Source of the DNA: Peptoniphilus sp. ING2-D1G
GTDB taxonomy: Bacteria; Bacillota; Clostridia; Tissierellales; Peptoniphilaceae
Reading direction: 5' to 3'
NCBI GenBank assembly: GCA_000952975.1
Contig: LM997412.1
Span: forward strand, 930,001-994,000
Length of the DNA stretch: 64,000 nucleotides
Numbering within the stretch: the stretch's first letter is position 1; each line of letters begins with the position of its first letter. Below are positions 53,453 through 62,756 of the stretch, one piece after another. The notes under the pieces were generated by a model. That model saw only the letters and a list, made by a program, of their open reading frames with translations. It searched no databases and was not told where the DNA came from. A program made the translations under genes and the position numbers.

Positions 53453-56152
53453 TTATTTTTTGTTCTTAAATCTTATGATTTTTTGAATTTCACCTATTAC
53501 AAGCGGTATAAATGAAGCTGCTATGACTATAACCCAATCTATAAAGTAAAGGTCTGTTAAACTAAATAGTTCTTCCAAAAAGGGAACATACATTACAACC
53601 GCCATCAAAAACAGCGAAAGCAATGTCGCCTGAACAAGCCTCATATTACTGAATATTCCTATTTCCCAAATATTGTGATTCATGCTTCTTGCGCTGTAAG
53701 ATCTTAGAAGCTCTGCAAGTATGAGGGTCGCATAGGCCATAGTTCTGGCATAAACTATACCCTCTCCATGATTTCCTACATTGTTTAGTGCATATATATA
53801 TACGCCCAAGGTAGCTGCTGCAATTGAAATTGATTGAATTATAAGTGTGATTGTCAATTCCTTATCCAATATGGGTTCTTCAGGAGCTCTGGGCGGTTCT
53901 TCCATTACATCGAATTCCCCTCTTTCAACTCCAAGAGCAAGTGCAGGGAATGAATCTGTAACCAAGTTTAACCAAAGCAATTGAATGGGAATAAAGGGTG
54001 AGGGCAAGTTTAATATTATAGAAATAAATATTACTAATATTTCCCCAATATTACAGCTTAATAGAAATGCCACAAACTTCTTAATATTCGAATAAATGAT
54101 TCTTCCCTCTTCAACTGCATTTACTATTGTTGCAAAGTTATCATCTGTTAATATTACTTCAGCTGTGCTCTTTGATACATCTGTGCCTGTAATACCCATG
54201 GCAATTCCGATATCGGCTTTTTTTATTGCAGGGGCATCATTTACACCGTCTCCCGTCATGGCAGTTATTTCACCATTTGCCTTAAGAGCTGTTACTATTT
54301 GTACCTTATTTTCGGGCGAAACTCTGGCAAATACTCTGGTCACCTTTACAACTTCTTGAATTTCTTCAGGAGTCATATTATTTAATTCACTACCAATTAT
54401 AGCTTTTTCTCCTTCTCCTAATATTCCAAGTTCTGTTGCAATCGCCTTTGCCGTCTCAAGAAAGTCTCCTGTTATCATAACCGGAACAATGCCCGCCTTC
54501 TTACACTCTTTAATGGCATCCTTAACCTCCGGTCTTGCAGGGTCTATCATTCCTGTAATGCCGACAAATATCATATCCTTTTCAATGTTCTCAGATGTTA
54601 TATTATCCGGCAGAGCATCATGTACATTATAAGCATAAGCTAAACCTCTTAGAGCTTGTTTTGCAAATTCCAAGTTTTTATCTAAAACTTCTCTTCTAAG
54701 TTCATCTGTTAAATCTTTGACTTCTCCATTTATTAATATTTTATTGCTTTTTTCCAAAACTATATCAGGAGCACCCTTTGTGAAACTTACAATTTTACCT
54801 TCTATGAAGTTTTTATGGAAAGTAGTCATCATCTTCCTGGTAGAATCAAAGGGAATCTCTTCAATTCTGGGATATTTGTCATTTAAATCTTCTTTCCTGT
54901 ATCCCAGCTTTTCACTGAGTACAACTAAAGCTCCTTCAGTAGGATCTCCTATTATCTTGTAGGTTCCTGATTGATTTTTTAATTCTGAGTCGTTAGTAAG
55001 TGCACCTATAGACGTCATTGTATAAAGGGATTTAAATTCTTCTTTTTCTATTTCTTCATCTTCATATAAAAACTTCCCTACAGGCTCATAGCCAGTTCCT
55101 GTTACATCAATAACCTTTCCGTCTACAAACATCTTCGTAACGGTCATTTCGTTTTGAGTGAGAGTCCCCGTCTTATCAGAGCATATAAATGTAGTTGTTC
55201 CCAATGTTTCAACTGCAAGAAGTTTCTTAACTATGGCATTTTTTTGTGCCATATTATTCATTCCTATAGAAAGAACTATGGTTACTATAGCGGGAAGACC
55301 TTCCGGAATTGCTGCTACAGCTAAAGATATTGCTATTAAAAACATATCCAGGTATTCATGTCCGTAAAGTATTCCGACACCAAAAATAATCGCACATATT
55401 GCTATGGTTAAAATCCCCAAAACTTTAGACAATTTTGCAAGTTTCTTTTGAAGAGGAGTTTGTTCATCTTCCATTGCACTTATTGATGTTGCGATTTTAC
55501 CAATCTCAGTGCCATGTCCGATTTCGGTTACAATCCCTCTTCCTCTGCCGTATGTAACTATGGAAGCGCTATAGGCATAATTATCTCTATCTCCGATTCC
55601 TATGTCTTCTGAATATTGTGCATCAGCATGTTTTTCAACTGCTACGGACTCACCTGTCAAAGAAGATTCATCTATTTTTAAGTTTGAACTTTCTATAAGT
55701 CTTAAATCTGCCGGTACAATATCTCCTGTTTCAAGAATTACTATATCGCCCGGAACAAGTTCTGTACTTTGGATTTCAATGACATCACTCTCTCTTAAGA
55801 CCTTAACTGTAGGAGAACTCATTTTTTTAAGAGCGGCAATAGCTTTTTCCGCCTTACCCTCCTGACTTAAAGACAGCAGCGCATTTATAATTACAATCGC
55901 AAGGATAACTACTGAGTCCACGGCTTCTCCTGCTATACCTGAAATTATTGCAGCAATTAATAAAATTATTATCATCGGATCTAAAAATTGTTCAGCTAAT
56001 TTTTTAATAAAGGGTTTACTTTCTTCCTCGTGAAGTTGATTTTTACCGTACTTTTCTAATCTTTGGTCTACTTCCTTCTGAGTTAAACCCTTGGATGAAT
56101 CCACATCTAATTCAGATTTTACCTCTTCCTTGGTAAGTTTATACCATTCCAA
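53453..56152 (-). CDS. calcium-transporting P-type ATPase (P2A type)
   Basis: Cation exporter of the SERCA/PMR1-like P2A group. It has an N-terminal cation-ATPase domain, TGES loop (SLTGES), PEGL motif (AAIPEGLPAIVTIVLSIGM), phosphorylation site ICSDKTGTLTQNEMTV, and hinge TGDGVNDAPAIKKADIGIAM. The C-terminal six-helix domain includes LWLNLVTDSFPALALG. 899 aa and about 10 helices. The start is TTG (56150-56152), 7 nt after GGAGG. Ca2+ specificity is inferred from motif class; Mn2+ is possible. Confidence 0.92.
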   Translation of the reverse strand: MEWYKLTKEEVKSELDVDSSKGLTQKEVDQRLEKYGKNQLHEEESKPFIKKLAEQFLDPMIIILLIAAIISGIAGEAVDSVVILAIVIINALLSLSQEGKAEKAIAALKKMSSPTVKVLRESDVIEIQSTELVPGDIVILETGDIVPADLRLIESSNLKIDESSLTGESVAVEKHADAQYSEDIGIGDRDNYAYSASIVTYGRGRGIVTEIGHGTEIGKIATSISAMEDEQTPLQKKLAKLSKVLGILTIAICAIIFGVGILYGHEYLDMFLIAISLAVAAIPEGLPAIVTIVLSIGMNNMAQKNAIVKKLLAVETLGTTTFICSDKTGTLTQNEMTVTKMFVDGKVIDVTGTGYEPVGKFLYEDEEIEKEEFKSLYTMTSIGALTNDSELKNQSGTYKIIGDPTEGALVVLSEKLGYRKEDLNDKYPRIEEIPFDSTRKMMTTFHKNFIEGKIVSFTKGAPDIVLEKSNKILINGEVKDLTDELRREVLDKNLEFAKQALRGLAYAYNVHDALPDNITSENIEKDMIFVGITGMIDPARPEVKDAIKECKKAGIVPVMITGDFLETAKAIATELGILGEGEKAIIGSELNNMTPEEIQEVVKVTRVFARVSPENKVQIVTALKANGEITAMTGDGVNDAPAIKKADIGIAMGITGTDVSKSTAEVILTDDNFATIVNAVEEGRIIYSNIKKFVAFLLSCNIGEILVIFISIILNLPSPFIPIQLLWLNLVTDSFPALALGVERGEFDVMEEPPRAPEEPILDKELTITLIIQSISIAAATLGVYIYALNNVGNHGEGIVYARTMAYATLILAELLRSYSARSMNHNIWEIGIFSNMRLVQATLLSLFLMAVVMYVPFLEELFSLTDLYFIDWVIVIAASFIPLVIGEIQKIIRFKNKK

Positions 56153-56174
56153 ATAAATTCCTCCCTAATGGTTC

Positions 56175-56209
56175 AAATAAAAGAACCTCCGGCAATTAAC
56201 AAAGGTTCT
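56175..56209 (-). terminator. intrinsic terminator of the DUF4153 gene
   Basis: 7-bp stem AGAACCT/AGGTTCT, 14-nt loop, then TTTTATTTG on the minus strand, upstream of the Ca2+-ATPase ribosome site. It could also act as an attenuator of that gene. Confidence 0.65.
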
Positions 56210-56288
56210 ATAAATCAGTTACTTATAATTTAGATATTACCCCTATTATTGTTTAAGTAACAATCGTATCTATGAAATTTTAAAAATA

Positions 56289-58097
56289 TTATTTTTCACT
56301 GGCAACAAGAAGATAAAACTCCACATAGCATTCTATTTCATCATTCTCATTGGGATATCCTGAAATACTTGTAAAAAGTATCTTGTATCTGATATTTTCC
56401 GCAATGCCTTTTACCGCTAAATCTTCTATATTCAAAATATCCTTGGATTTTTTTAACGCTATCATTTTGTCATAAATTTCCTTGGTGGTAAATGTAATTA
56501 AGTTAAATTCTTGCTTATCATCTTTGTAATCTATTTTTATCCTGTTGCCGTTGTTGTTTATCGTATAGTTTCCATATGTCTTGCTTCCAGGAGTATAGAG
56601 CGCATTTACGACAAAAAGTTTGTCATAACCACTTGTATTTATCTCTGTGTTAAAGTCAAAATAATAATCATTAACCTCGCTACTTGACTCCAAGGACGCA
56701 TAATCTTTATATGTTGGATTAAAACCAAATAATTTGTTGAAATTTTCATCATTGTAAATAAAATCCGCAGGTAAGTATCGACTTTCATAAGCTCTATGCT
56801 TTAGACTCAAATATTTCACGGTTTCATCTATTATCCTCTTGTCTTTTTCTGAAATATTTGGATTTGCAACTATTTGCGTTCCGTTTAGTATTTCATTTCT
56901 TTCCAAAACATCTTTCAATCTACGACTTTGACTTAAGGCAGATACATTATATGCACTTAGTGGTCCTATGGTGGAAATAAAAATTATAAAGGAAAGTAAA
57001 ATGGGAATAGCTATATTTGAGTTATTTTTATAGACAATATAATAAATCATAGATAAGGTTGTGAAAATCCCTGCCATCAATACAAAATATCTATTTTCCG
57101 TTATTCCGTACTCTCCAATCCTTATGAATATAGATATGAACATAACGGATAATACCGGCAACATCGTCATTGGAAAATATTTCTTAAATAGATATATTAC
57201 AGGAGAATCCTTTATAGTAGTGAATAAAAATAGAAGCGCGACGCTTAAAAGACCATACCACAACACAAGATTTGTTATTATTCCCCTGGGCAGCTCTCTT
57301 ACAATTAATATTTTCCCGAAATACAGGTAAAGTATTATTCCATAAATAGTAAATATTGGAATAACTATATAAGAAATGAGTGTCTTAAAAGTTTTTGAAA
57401 CTTCATAATTTTGAAAAGAATCTCTGAATCTGGGATAATTCGATAGAAGTATTCCTACATTAAAAGGAAGAAACACTATTATAAAGGCACTTTCATAAAT
57501 CTCATATGCAATCTCAACGTCAAAGAGTGTAGTAAGAGCGGTAAATATGGCTATTATCCCTAAATATAAAACCACTGAATACGATATTGAAATAGCTGCA
57601 GCTATTAATATTTTCATAACATAGGGAACATAGTCCTTATGATAAACGATTTTTGAAATATAGAAACATCCTACACACAAAAACAGAAACATGCCCCAAT
57701 ATACATATTTTGAATCATAACTGAAAAGAATTTCGTCCTGTATAAACAGTTTATTATAAACTCCATAAATGATAATTAAATTTAAAAGTAATAAAAAACC
57801 CCCCAAATATTTATACTTGCTCAGCTCTTCTGAATCCTTCGCCGAAGCTCTAAATGCTTCAAAGGTAAGCTTCATAAATATTGAAGACACTGTAACAAAC
57901 AAAAACATAAATCCCCAGACCAGGTAATTTTTATCGTTACCTTTCAGCATGTCATAAGAAAAATATTGAGTATCAGAATAAACTGCAAGTATAAAAAATA
58001 CTGCAGTTAAAATTATTAAAAACATAGAAATTGGAAATCTTTTATAAGCCGATTTAGACTTAGTCAATGTATTGATTATTTTATATAATATTTTCAT
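56289..58097 (-). CDS. DUF4153-like polytopic membrane protein
   Basis: Function unknown. The start at ATG 58095-58097 has GGAGG 5 nt upstream; a longer frame adds 19 residues without ribosome site. The protein is 602 aa. About 12 membrane helices occupy residues 20-400, followed by a soluble C-terminal domain (about 410-602) rich in Tyr/Asn. DUF4153-like architecture is the closest match I recognise, held with moderate confidence. It is flanked by a terminator downstream and the PII/DUF1538 pair upstream (98-nt gap), so it may form part of the same transcript. Confidence 0.7.
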   Translation of the reverse strand: MKILYKIINTLTKSKSAYKRFPISMFLIILTAVFFILAVYSDTQYFSYDMLKGNDKNYLVWGFMFLFVTVSSIFMKLTFEAFRASAKDSEELSKYKYLGGFLLLLNLIIIYGVYNKLFIQDEILFSYDSKYVYWGMFLFLCVGCFYISKIVYHKDYVPYVMKILIAAAISISYSVVLYLGIIAIFTALTTLFDVEIAYEIYESAFIIVFLPFNVGILLSNYPRFRDSFQNYEVSKTFKTLISYIVIPIFTIYGIILYLYFGKILIVRELPRGIITNLVLWYGLLSVALLFLFTTIKDSPVIYLFKKYFPMTMLPVLSVMFISIFIRIGEYGITENRYFVLMAGIFTTLSMIYYIVYKNNSNIAIPILLSFIIFISTIGPLSAYNVSALSQSRRLKDVLERNEILNGTQIVANPNISEKDKRIIDETVKYLSLKHRAYESRYLPADFIYNDENFNKLFGFNPTYKDYASLESSSEVNDYYFDFNTEINTSGYDKLFVVNALYTPGSKTYGNYTINNNGNRIKIDYKDDKQEFNLITFTTKEIYDKMIALKKSKDILNIEDLAVKGIAENIRYKILFTSISGYPNENDEIECYVEFYLLVASEK

Positions 58098-58195
58098 ATA
58101 CCCTCCAAATAGAATGATAATCCTAAAGAGGATTTTGTACAATACAAAACACAAAATTTCATTTAATTGTAACTTTTTTTAAACCGTTTTTTAAC

Positions 58196-58861
58196 TTATT
58201 TGTACAGCCCGTAAGTTTTGTTTACATTTTGTATGAAGATAATTCCCTTACCCGGTTGCTCTATATCTGTTTTTCGCCTTATTGAGTCCACTATATCCTG
58301 TGTGGTATCAGCTTCAGATAAAATCAATATCATTTCTTTTTCAGGTTCTATTTCAAAATTGAATATTTTTGCTGTTTCATGAATTCCGGAACCTCTGGCG
58401 TTGATTATAGTGCCTCCCTTTGAACCTGCCTCTTTAGCTGCATCAATTACATTCTCAGCCTTCCCTTTATCCACTATTATAGTTATTAAATGATACATTA
58501 AATCTCCTTTCTCGTCATGAAGTATCATTGGACAAGTTATTTCTTTTGTCCCATAAAAACCGATTATGTCTGTCGTAAATATGATTCCTTGATTTGGTTT
58601 TTCAATATTAAAAGTATCGCTTAACTTTTTCAAAAAAGTTGTGTTTTTTTCCCTTTCTTGAATGAGATATACCACTTCTTTTCTCACTTCAGTTAATCCT
58701 AAAAAATCGAGAATAGTATTGCTTGCGGTTCCTTGTGCAAGAAGTATAGTTCCTCCTCTAAGTCCGTTATCCCTTGCAAATTTTAATATTTTGCTCGCCT
58801 TACCTTCGTTTACAATCACGCGGATAAGTTCCAAATTCATGATAGTAGATTCATCAATCAT
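58196..58861 (-). CDS. tandem PII-like signalling protein linked to DUF1538
   Basis: 221 aa consisting of two PII (GlnB/GlnK-like) domains in one chain, residues about 10-104 and 123-219. Matching elements are GGTILLAQGT versus GGTIINARGS, and QGIIFTTDIIGFYG versus KGIIFIQNVNKTYG. Ordinary PII chains have one domain and form trimers. No canonical uridylylation tyrosine context was recognised. The start follows AAGGAGG by 6 nt and overlaps the DUF1538 stop by 8 nt, so translation is coupled. By analogy with GlnK-AmtB and SbtB-SbtA it probably gates the neighbouring membrane protein (inference). Confidence 0.88.
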   Translation of the reverse strand: MIDESTIMNLELIRVIVNEGKASKILKFARDNGLRGGTILLAQGTASNTILDFLGLTEVRKEVVYLIQEREKNTTFLKKLSDTFNIEKPNQGIIFTTDIIGFYGTKEITCPMILHDEKGDLMYHLITIIVDKGKAENVIDAAKEAGSKGGTIINARGSGIHETAKIFNFEIEPEKEMILILSEADTTQDIVDSIRRKTDIEQPGKGIIFIQNVNKTYGLYK

Positions 58862-60338
58862 CTATTGCCTCCTTCTTGGACTTCTTTTTATATATATAGC
58901 CTAAAACTTGCAATGCAATAAGGGGTGTCATCGCTACCATGGCTATTATCCCAAACCCGTCAAGCATTATATTCGACCCTTCTGTTGCGGCACTAACTCC
59001 GGAAGCAAAAGCTAAAATAAACGTAGCGGTCATCGGCCCCGATGCGACTCCTCCGGAATCAAAAGCCATGCCTACAAACAAGCTCGGAACTTTGTAGCTG
59101 AGGGCTATGGATATTAAATATCCCGGCAATAAATAATACCAGAGTTTTAATTCGGGAATTATAATTTTTAATACAAATAAAGCCACTGCTATGGCCACTC
59201 CTATGGCAAGAGCTCCGAGTACTATACTTCTTTTCACATAGCCGCTTGTTACATCTTCAATCTGGTGAGTTAGGACGTATACAGCCGGCTCTGCAAGTAT
59301 TGTGGCCATTCCTATAATAAAGGAAATCACTATCAAGTAAGCTTTATTGTCAAAACTGGCAAGCTTCTTTCCGATAATTGTACCGGCATCCATAAAGCCT
59401 GCGTTAACTCCCAGCAGAAAAAGAATGAGACCTACAAAAGTGAACAATATTCCTATTAAAACAAGTCTGAATTCTCTTTTAGAAAGTTTAAAAGATCTCT
59501 TATTTCCTATTAAAAATATTATCAATATCGGCAAAAGAGCTATGGATACTTCCATTAAAATCGTTGGGAAAGCATCCGTAAATGCTTTTAATATACGAAC
59601 ATCTTCATTTAAAACAAGATTTCCTTCACCTACTATATCGCCTTGCTTATACAAAACGTTCATCAGCATTACAGCTACAATTACTCCTGAGGATGCAAGT
59701 CCAACCAGCCCAAAACTGTCTTCTTCAGAAGATACCGAGTCTACTCTTCTCCTTGAGACTCCTACAGCCAATGCAAGCATAAAGGGTACTGTCAACGCAC
59801 CTGTGGTTGCTCCCGACGCATCAAAGGATATTGCCAAAAATTCTTCCGTTGTAAAAAAAGACAGGACAAAAATAATTCCATAAACTATTGTCAACACTTT
59901 ATTTATAGCAATTTTATAAGCTATTCTTAAAAGTCCTACAGTTAGCATTATAGCAATGCCCACTGAAACTACCACTATAATAAGTGTCTTGTTAATTTGG
60001 CCTCCGCTTATTGCACTTACCTGACCTGCTAAAATATGAAGATCCGGTTCTGCAATGGATACAAAAAATCCTAAGAAGAGACCGAGCAAAACAACTGTAT
60101 ACAATTTATCCGACTTGGCAATGGTTTCGCCCATGTAATTTCCTATAGGTGTAATTCCTCTGTCAACCCCTATTAAAAATATTGTAAGACCTATGATTAC
60201 AAGTATAGCTCCTAATACAAATCTTATGAGCATAGGCATCTCCATGGGTGTTAATGTGAAATTCAAAATCAATACAATAAGCACTATGGGAATTACAGAT
60301 GAAAAAACTTCTTTAAATTTTGCTTCCAATATATTCAA
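58854..60338 (-). CDS. DUF1538 family membrane protein (internally duplicated)
   Basis: 494-aa polytopic protein of unknown function with two copies of the DUF1538 repeat. Copy 1 (about 35-230) has IFLIGVDRGITPIG, SIAEPDLHILAGQV and ISFDASGATTGALTVPFMLA. Copy 2 (about 285-480) has LFLLGVNAGFMDAG, ILAEPAVYVLTHQI and MAFDSGGVASGPMTATFILA. The paired AEP and FDxxGxxxG motifs in membrane segments look like a substrate or ion site formed by two-fold pseudo-symmetry. The start is TTG (60336-60338) with only a weak ribosome site. It follows truA by 27 nt and precedes the PII-like gene, its likely regulator. Confidence 0.88.
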   Translation of the reverse strand: MNILEAKFKEVFSSVIPIVLIVLILNFTLTPMEMPMLIRFVLGAILVIIGLTIFLIGVDRGITPIGNYMGETIAKSDKLYTVVLLGLFLGFFVSIAEPDLHILAGQVSAISGGQINKTLIIVVVSVGIAIMLTVGLLRIAYKIAINKVLTIVYGIIFVLSFFTTEEFLAISFDASGATTGALTVPFMLALAVGVSRRRVDSVSSEEDSFGLVGLASSGVIVAVMLMNVLYKQGDIVGEGNLVLNEDVRILKAFTDAFPTILMEVSIALLPILIIFLIGNKRSFKLSKREFRLVLIGILFTFVGLILFLLGVNAGFMDAGTIIGKKLASFDNKAYLIVISFIIGMATILAEPAVYVLTHQIEDVTSGYVKRSIVLGALAIGVAIAVALFVLKIIIPELKLWYYLLPGYLISIALSYKVPSLFVGMAFDSGGVASGPMTATFILAFASGVSAATEGSNIMLDGFGIIAMVAMTPLIALQVLGYIYKKKSKKEAIDD

Positions 60339-60365
60339 ATAGTATCACTCTCTTGTCTGTTTTGT

Positions 60366-61094
60366 TTAATAGTAAATCTTCATTAAATAAAGACCTTGAC
60401 TTGGTGCGGTAAATCCTGCGCTTTTTCTGTTCTTCGACTCTAAAGCTCTTTGCATAAAACCCGCATCTTTTCTTCCTGCCCCTATTTCTATTGAAGTTCC
60501 GACAATAATTCTGACCATGTTTTTCAAAAAACTCTTGCCGTAAAAATCAATGTAGAGCATATCTCCTTTTTCTTTAAGAGAAATATCATATATTCTTCGT
60601 ATCGTATCCTTAACCACGGCACGTCTGCCCATAAAACTCTTAAAATCATGTTCCCCTGACAAACATAAAAAAGATTCTCTCATGCTGTTTAGGTTTAGCT
60701 TATAGGGATAATGCATGGCATTTTTGTACATAGGGTGCCGATACCTTCCTCTATAAATTGCATATCTGTAAAACTTGCCCTTTGCTGAAAACCTTGCATG
60801 AAAATCTTCAGATACATATTCTGAATCTATTACCGAAATGTCTTCTGGTAAATGATAATTTATCACCTTTGGTAAATTGCCTATATCGATGCTCGTGTCC
60901 GAAAAGAAATTCACCACTTGTCCTATGGCGTGAACCCCTCTATCTGTTCTTCCCGCACTCATCAGTTTCACTTCGTGCTTTACAGTTTTTTCAATAGCCT
61001 TATTTAAAACTCCCTCTACTGTTTTTACATCCGGTTGTATTTGAAATCCGTTGTAATTTGTTCCGTCATATGCAACTGTGAGTTTTATATTCAT
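60366..61094 (-). CDS. truA: tRNA pseudouridine(38-40) synthase TruA
   Basis: Makes pseudouridine in the anticodon stem of many tRNAs. The first strand IKLTVAYDGTNYNGFQIQP, the catalytic Asp in MSAGRTDRGVHAIGQVV, and the C-terminal FLKNMVRIIVGTSIEIGAG are visible. The ATG 61092-61094 is chosen over the longer frame because TGGAG precedes it and it overlaps the ecfT stop (ATGA). The protein is 242 aa. The ecfA1-ecfA2-ecfT-truA order is standard in Firmicutes, although rplM-rpsI no longer follows. Confidence 0.95.
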   Translation of the reverse strand: MNIKLTVAYDGTNYNGFQIQPDVKTVEGVLNKAIEKTVKHEVKLMSAGRTDRGVHAIGQVVNFFSDTSIDIGNLPKVINYHLPEDISVIDSEYVSEDFHARFSAKGKFYRYAIYRGRYRHPMYKNAMHYPYKLNLNSMRESFLCLSGEHDFKSFMGRRAVVKDTIRRIYDISLKEKGDMLYIDFYGKSFLKNMVRIIVGTSIEIGAGRKDAGFMQRALESKNRKSAGFTAPSQGLYLMKIYY

Positions 61095-61897
61095 AAAATA
61101 CTCCAGTGATTCAATAAAATCATTACTACAAAAAATATCAAACAAAGAACTACTGCAATATAGTCCTTTGATTCAAGATAAAGTTCATTTAACTTTGTCC
61201 TTCCTTCGCCACCTCTATAACATCTTGATTCCATAGCTGTTGCCAACTCATCAGCCCTTCTGAAAGAATTTATAAATAAAGGCACTAAAAGCGGAACTAA
61301 ATTTTTTGCTCTATTTATGATATTTCCTGACTCAAAGTCTGCCCCTCTTGCCATTTGAGCTTTCATGATCTTATCTGTTTCTTCAATAAGAGTGGGAATA
61401 AATCTAAGAGCTATTGTCATCATCATAGCTATTTCATGCGAGGGAACTTTCAATCTTTTTAGGGGCTTTAACAGTTCTTCAATCCCATCTGTCATTTCTA
61501 TAGGTGAAGATGTCAAAGTTAAAAGACTTGTTCCCATTACCAGTAAAGTCAATCTTATTGCCATTAACAATGCAGTTCTTAAGCCTTCTTTACTTATTGT
61601 TGCAAAGCCAAAGTTTATTAATTCCTCTCCGGGAATGAAAAAAACATTTATTATAAATGTGATAAGCACTATCCACCTAAGAGGTCTTAAACCCTTCAAT
61701 ACATATCGCACAGGCACCTTTGAAAGTTTTATTACCATCAACAAAAATAATAATACAAAGAAATAAGATATGAAATTATTTATAAAAAACAAACTTATGA
61801 TAAAGGCAAATATCAATGAAATCTTAACCCTCGGATCCATGGAATGAACTATGGAGTCCGCTGGATAATACTGCCCTATGGTTATATCTTTAAACAT
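61091..61897 (-). CDS. ecfT: energy-coupling factor transporter transmembrane protein EcfT
   Basis: Scaffold membrane subunit of group II ECF vitamin/metal transporters, coupling the two ATPases to interchangeable S components. The start DITIGQYYPADSIVHSMDPR and the two coupling-helix motifs with Ala-Arg-Gly (KAQMARGADFESG; AMESRCYRGGEGRTKL) are visible. Five to six helices in 268 aa. It overlaps ecfA2 by 8 nt. S-component genes are not in the window. Confidence 0.95.
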   Translation of the reverse strand: MFKDITIGQYYPADSIVHSMDPRVKISLIFAFIISLFFINNFISYFFVLLFLLMVIKLSKVPVRYVLKGLRPLRWIVLITFIINVFFIPGEELINFGFATISKEGLRTALLMAIRLTLLVMGTSLLTLTSSPIEMTDGIEELLKPLKRLKVPSHEIAMMMTIALRFIPTLIEETDKIMKAQMARGADFESGNIINRAKNLVPLLVPLFINSFRRADELATAMESRCYRGGEGRTKLNELYLESKDYIAVVLCLIFFVVMILLNHWSIL

Positions 61898-62756
61898 CTT
61901 TCTTACCTCTTAGCAGGCGAATTATTTCTTCTTTTGCTTCTTCTACAGTGATGCAAGTTCCAGAAATATCTATGCCCTTTTCTTTTAATTTCTTCATAAA
62001 TCCGGAGATTTGCGGTATACCCAGACCTATATCCACAAGCTCCTCTTCTCTGGAAAATATGTTGCGTGGAGTGTCGTCCATATAGATTCCGCCTTCGTTC
62101 ATTACGATTAATCGCTCTGCCAAATCCGCCATATCTTCCATGGAATGAGATACTACTATTATAGTTATGTCTCTATTTTTGTATATTTCCTTTATTTCGC
62201 CCAATATCTCATCTCTACCTGCAGGGTCCAGGCCCGCTGTAGGTTCATCAAGAACTAAAATTTCAGGTTGCATAGCCAATATTCCCGCTATGGCAACTCT
62301 TCTTTTTTGCCCACCCGATAAATCAAAGGGTGATCTGTCATAATATTCATTAAAATCAAGTCCAACTGCATCTAAGGCATCTTTAACTCTCGCTAAAACC
62401 TCTTCTTCCGTAAGTCCTTGATTTATAGGGCCGAAGGAAACATCCTTTCCAACTGTTTCTTCAAAAAGCTGATATTCCGGATATTGAAACACAAGTCCGA
62501 CTTTTTGTCTTAATTTTCTGATGTCTCCGCCCATTTTTGAAATATCTTTTCCATTTATCAAAATAGTACCGGAAGTGGGTTTTATAAGTCCGTTAAGATG
62601 TTGTACAAGCGTTGACTTGCCTGATCCGGTGTGTCCTATCAAGCCTATGAATTCACCTTTTTCAATGGTTAAGTTTATATTGTCAAGAGCCTTTTTCTCA
62701 AAGGAACTACCCTCGCCATAAATGTGAACTACATTTTTTATTTCAATAGCGGCCAT
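61890..62756 (-). CDS. ecfA2: energy-coupling factor transporter ATP-binding protein EcfA2
   Basis: Second ABC ATPase of the ECF module. Walker [12 protein letters not shown]-loop [14 protein letters not shown], signature [13 protein letters not shown], Walker [14 protein letters not shown] and switch His [10 protein letters not shown] are present. 288 aa is normal; the [12 protein letters not shown]-loop is characteristic of EcfA2. It overlaps both ecfA1 (19 nt) and ecfT (8 nt). Confidence 0.95.
   Translation of the reverse strand: MAAIEIKNVVHIYGEGSSFEKKALDNINLTIEKGEFIGLIGHTGSGKSTLVQHLNGLIKPTSGTILINGKDISKMGGDIRKLRQKVGLVFQYPEYQLFEETVGKDVSFGPINQGLTEEEVLARVKDALDAVGLDFNEYYDRSPFDLSGGQKRRVAIAGILAMQPEILVLDEPTAGLDPAGRDEILGEIKEIYKNRDITIIVVSHSMEDMADLAERLIVMNEGGIYMDDTPRNIFSREEELVDIGLGIPQISGFMKKLKEKGIDISGTCITVEEAKEEIIRLLRGKKDV

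Noticed and set aside
56249-56263. Second Rex-like repeat TTGTT-N5-AACAA upstream of the Ca2+-ATPase
   Set aside because: Spacing is three bases short of the Rex site; better explained as part of a hairpin arm.
59347-59883. 178-aa open frame on the plus strand
   Set aside because: Antisense to DUF1538, no ribosome site, no recognisable domain.
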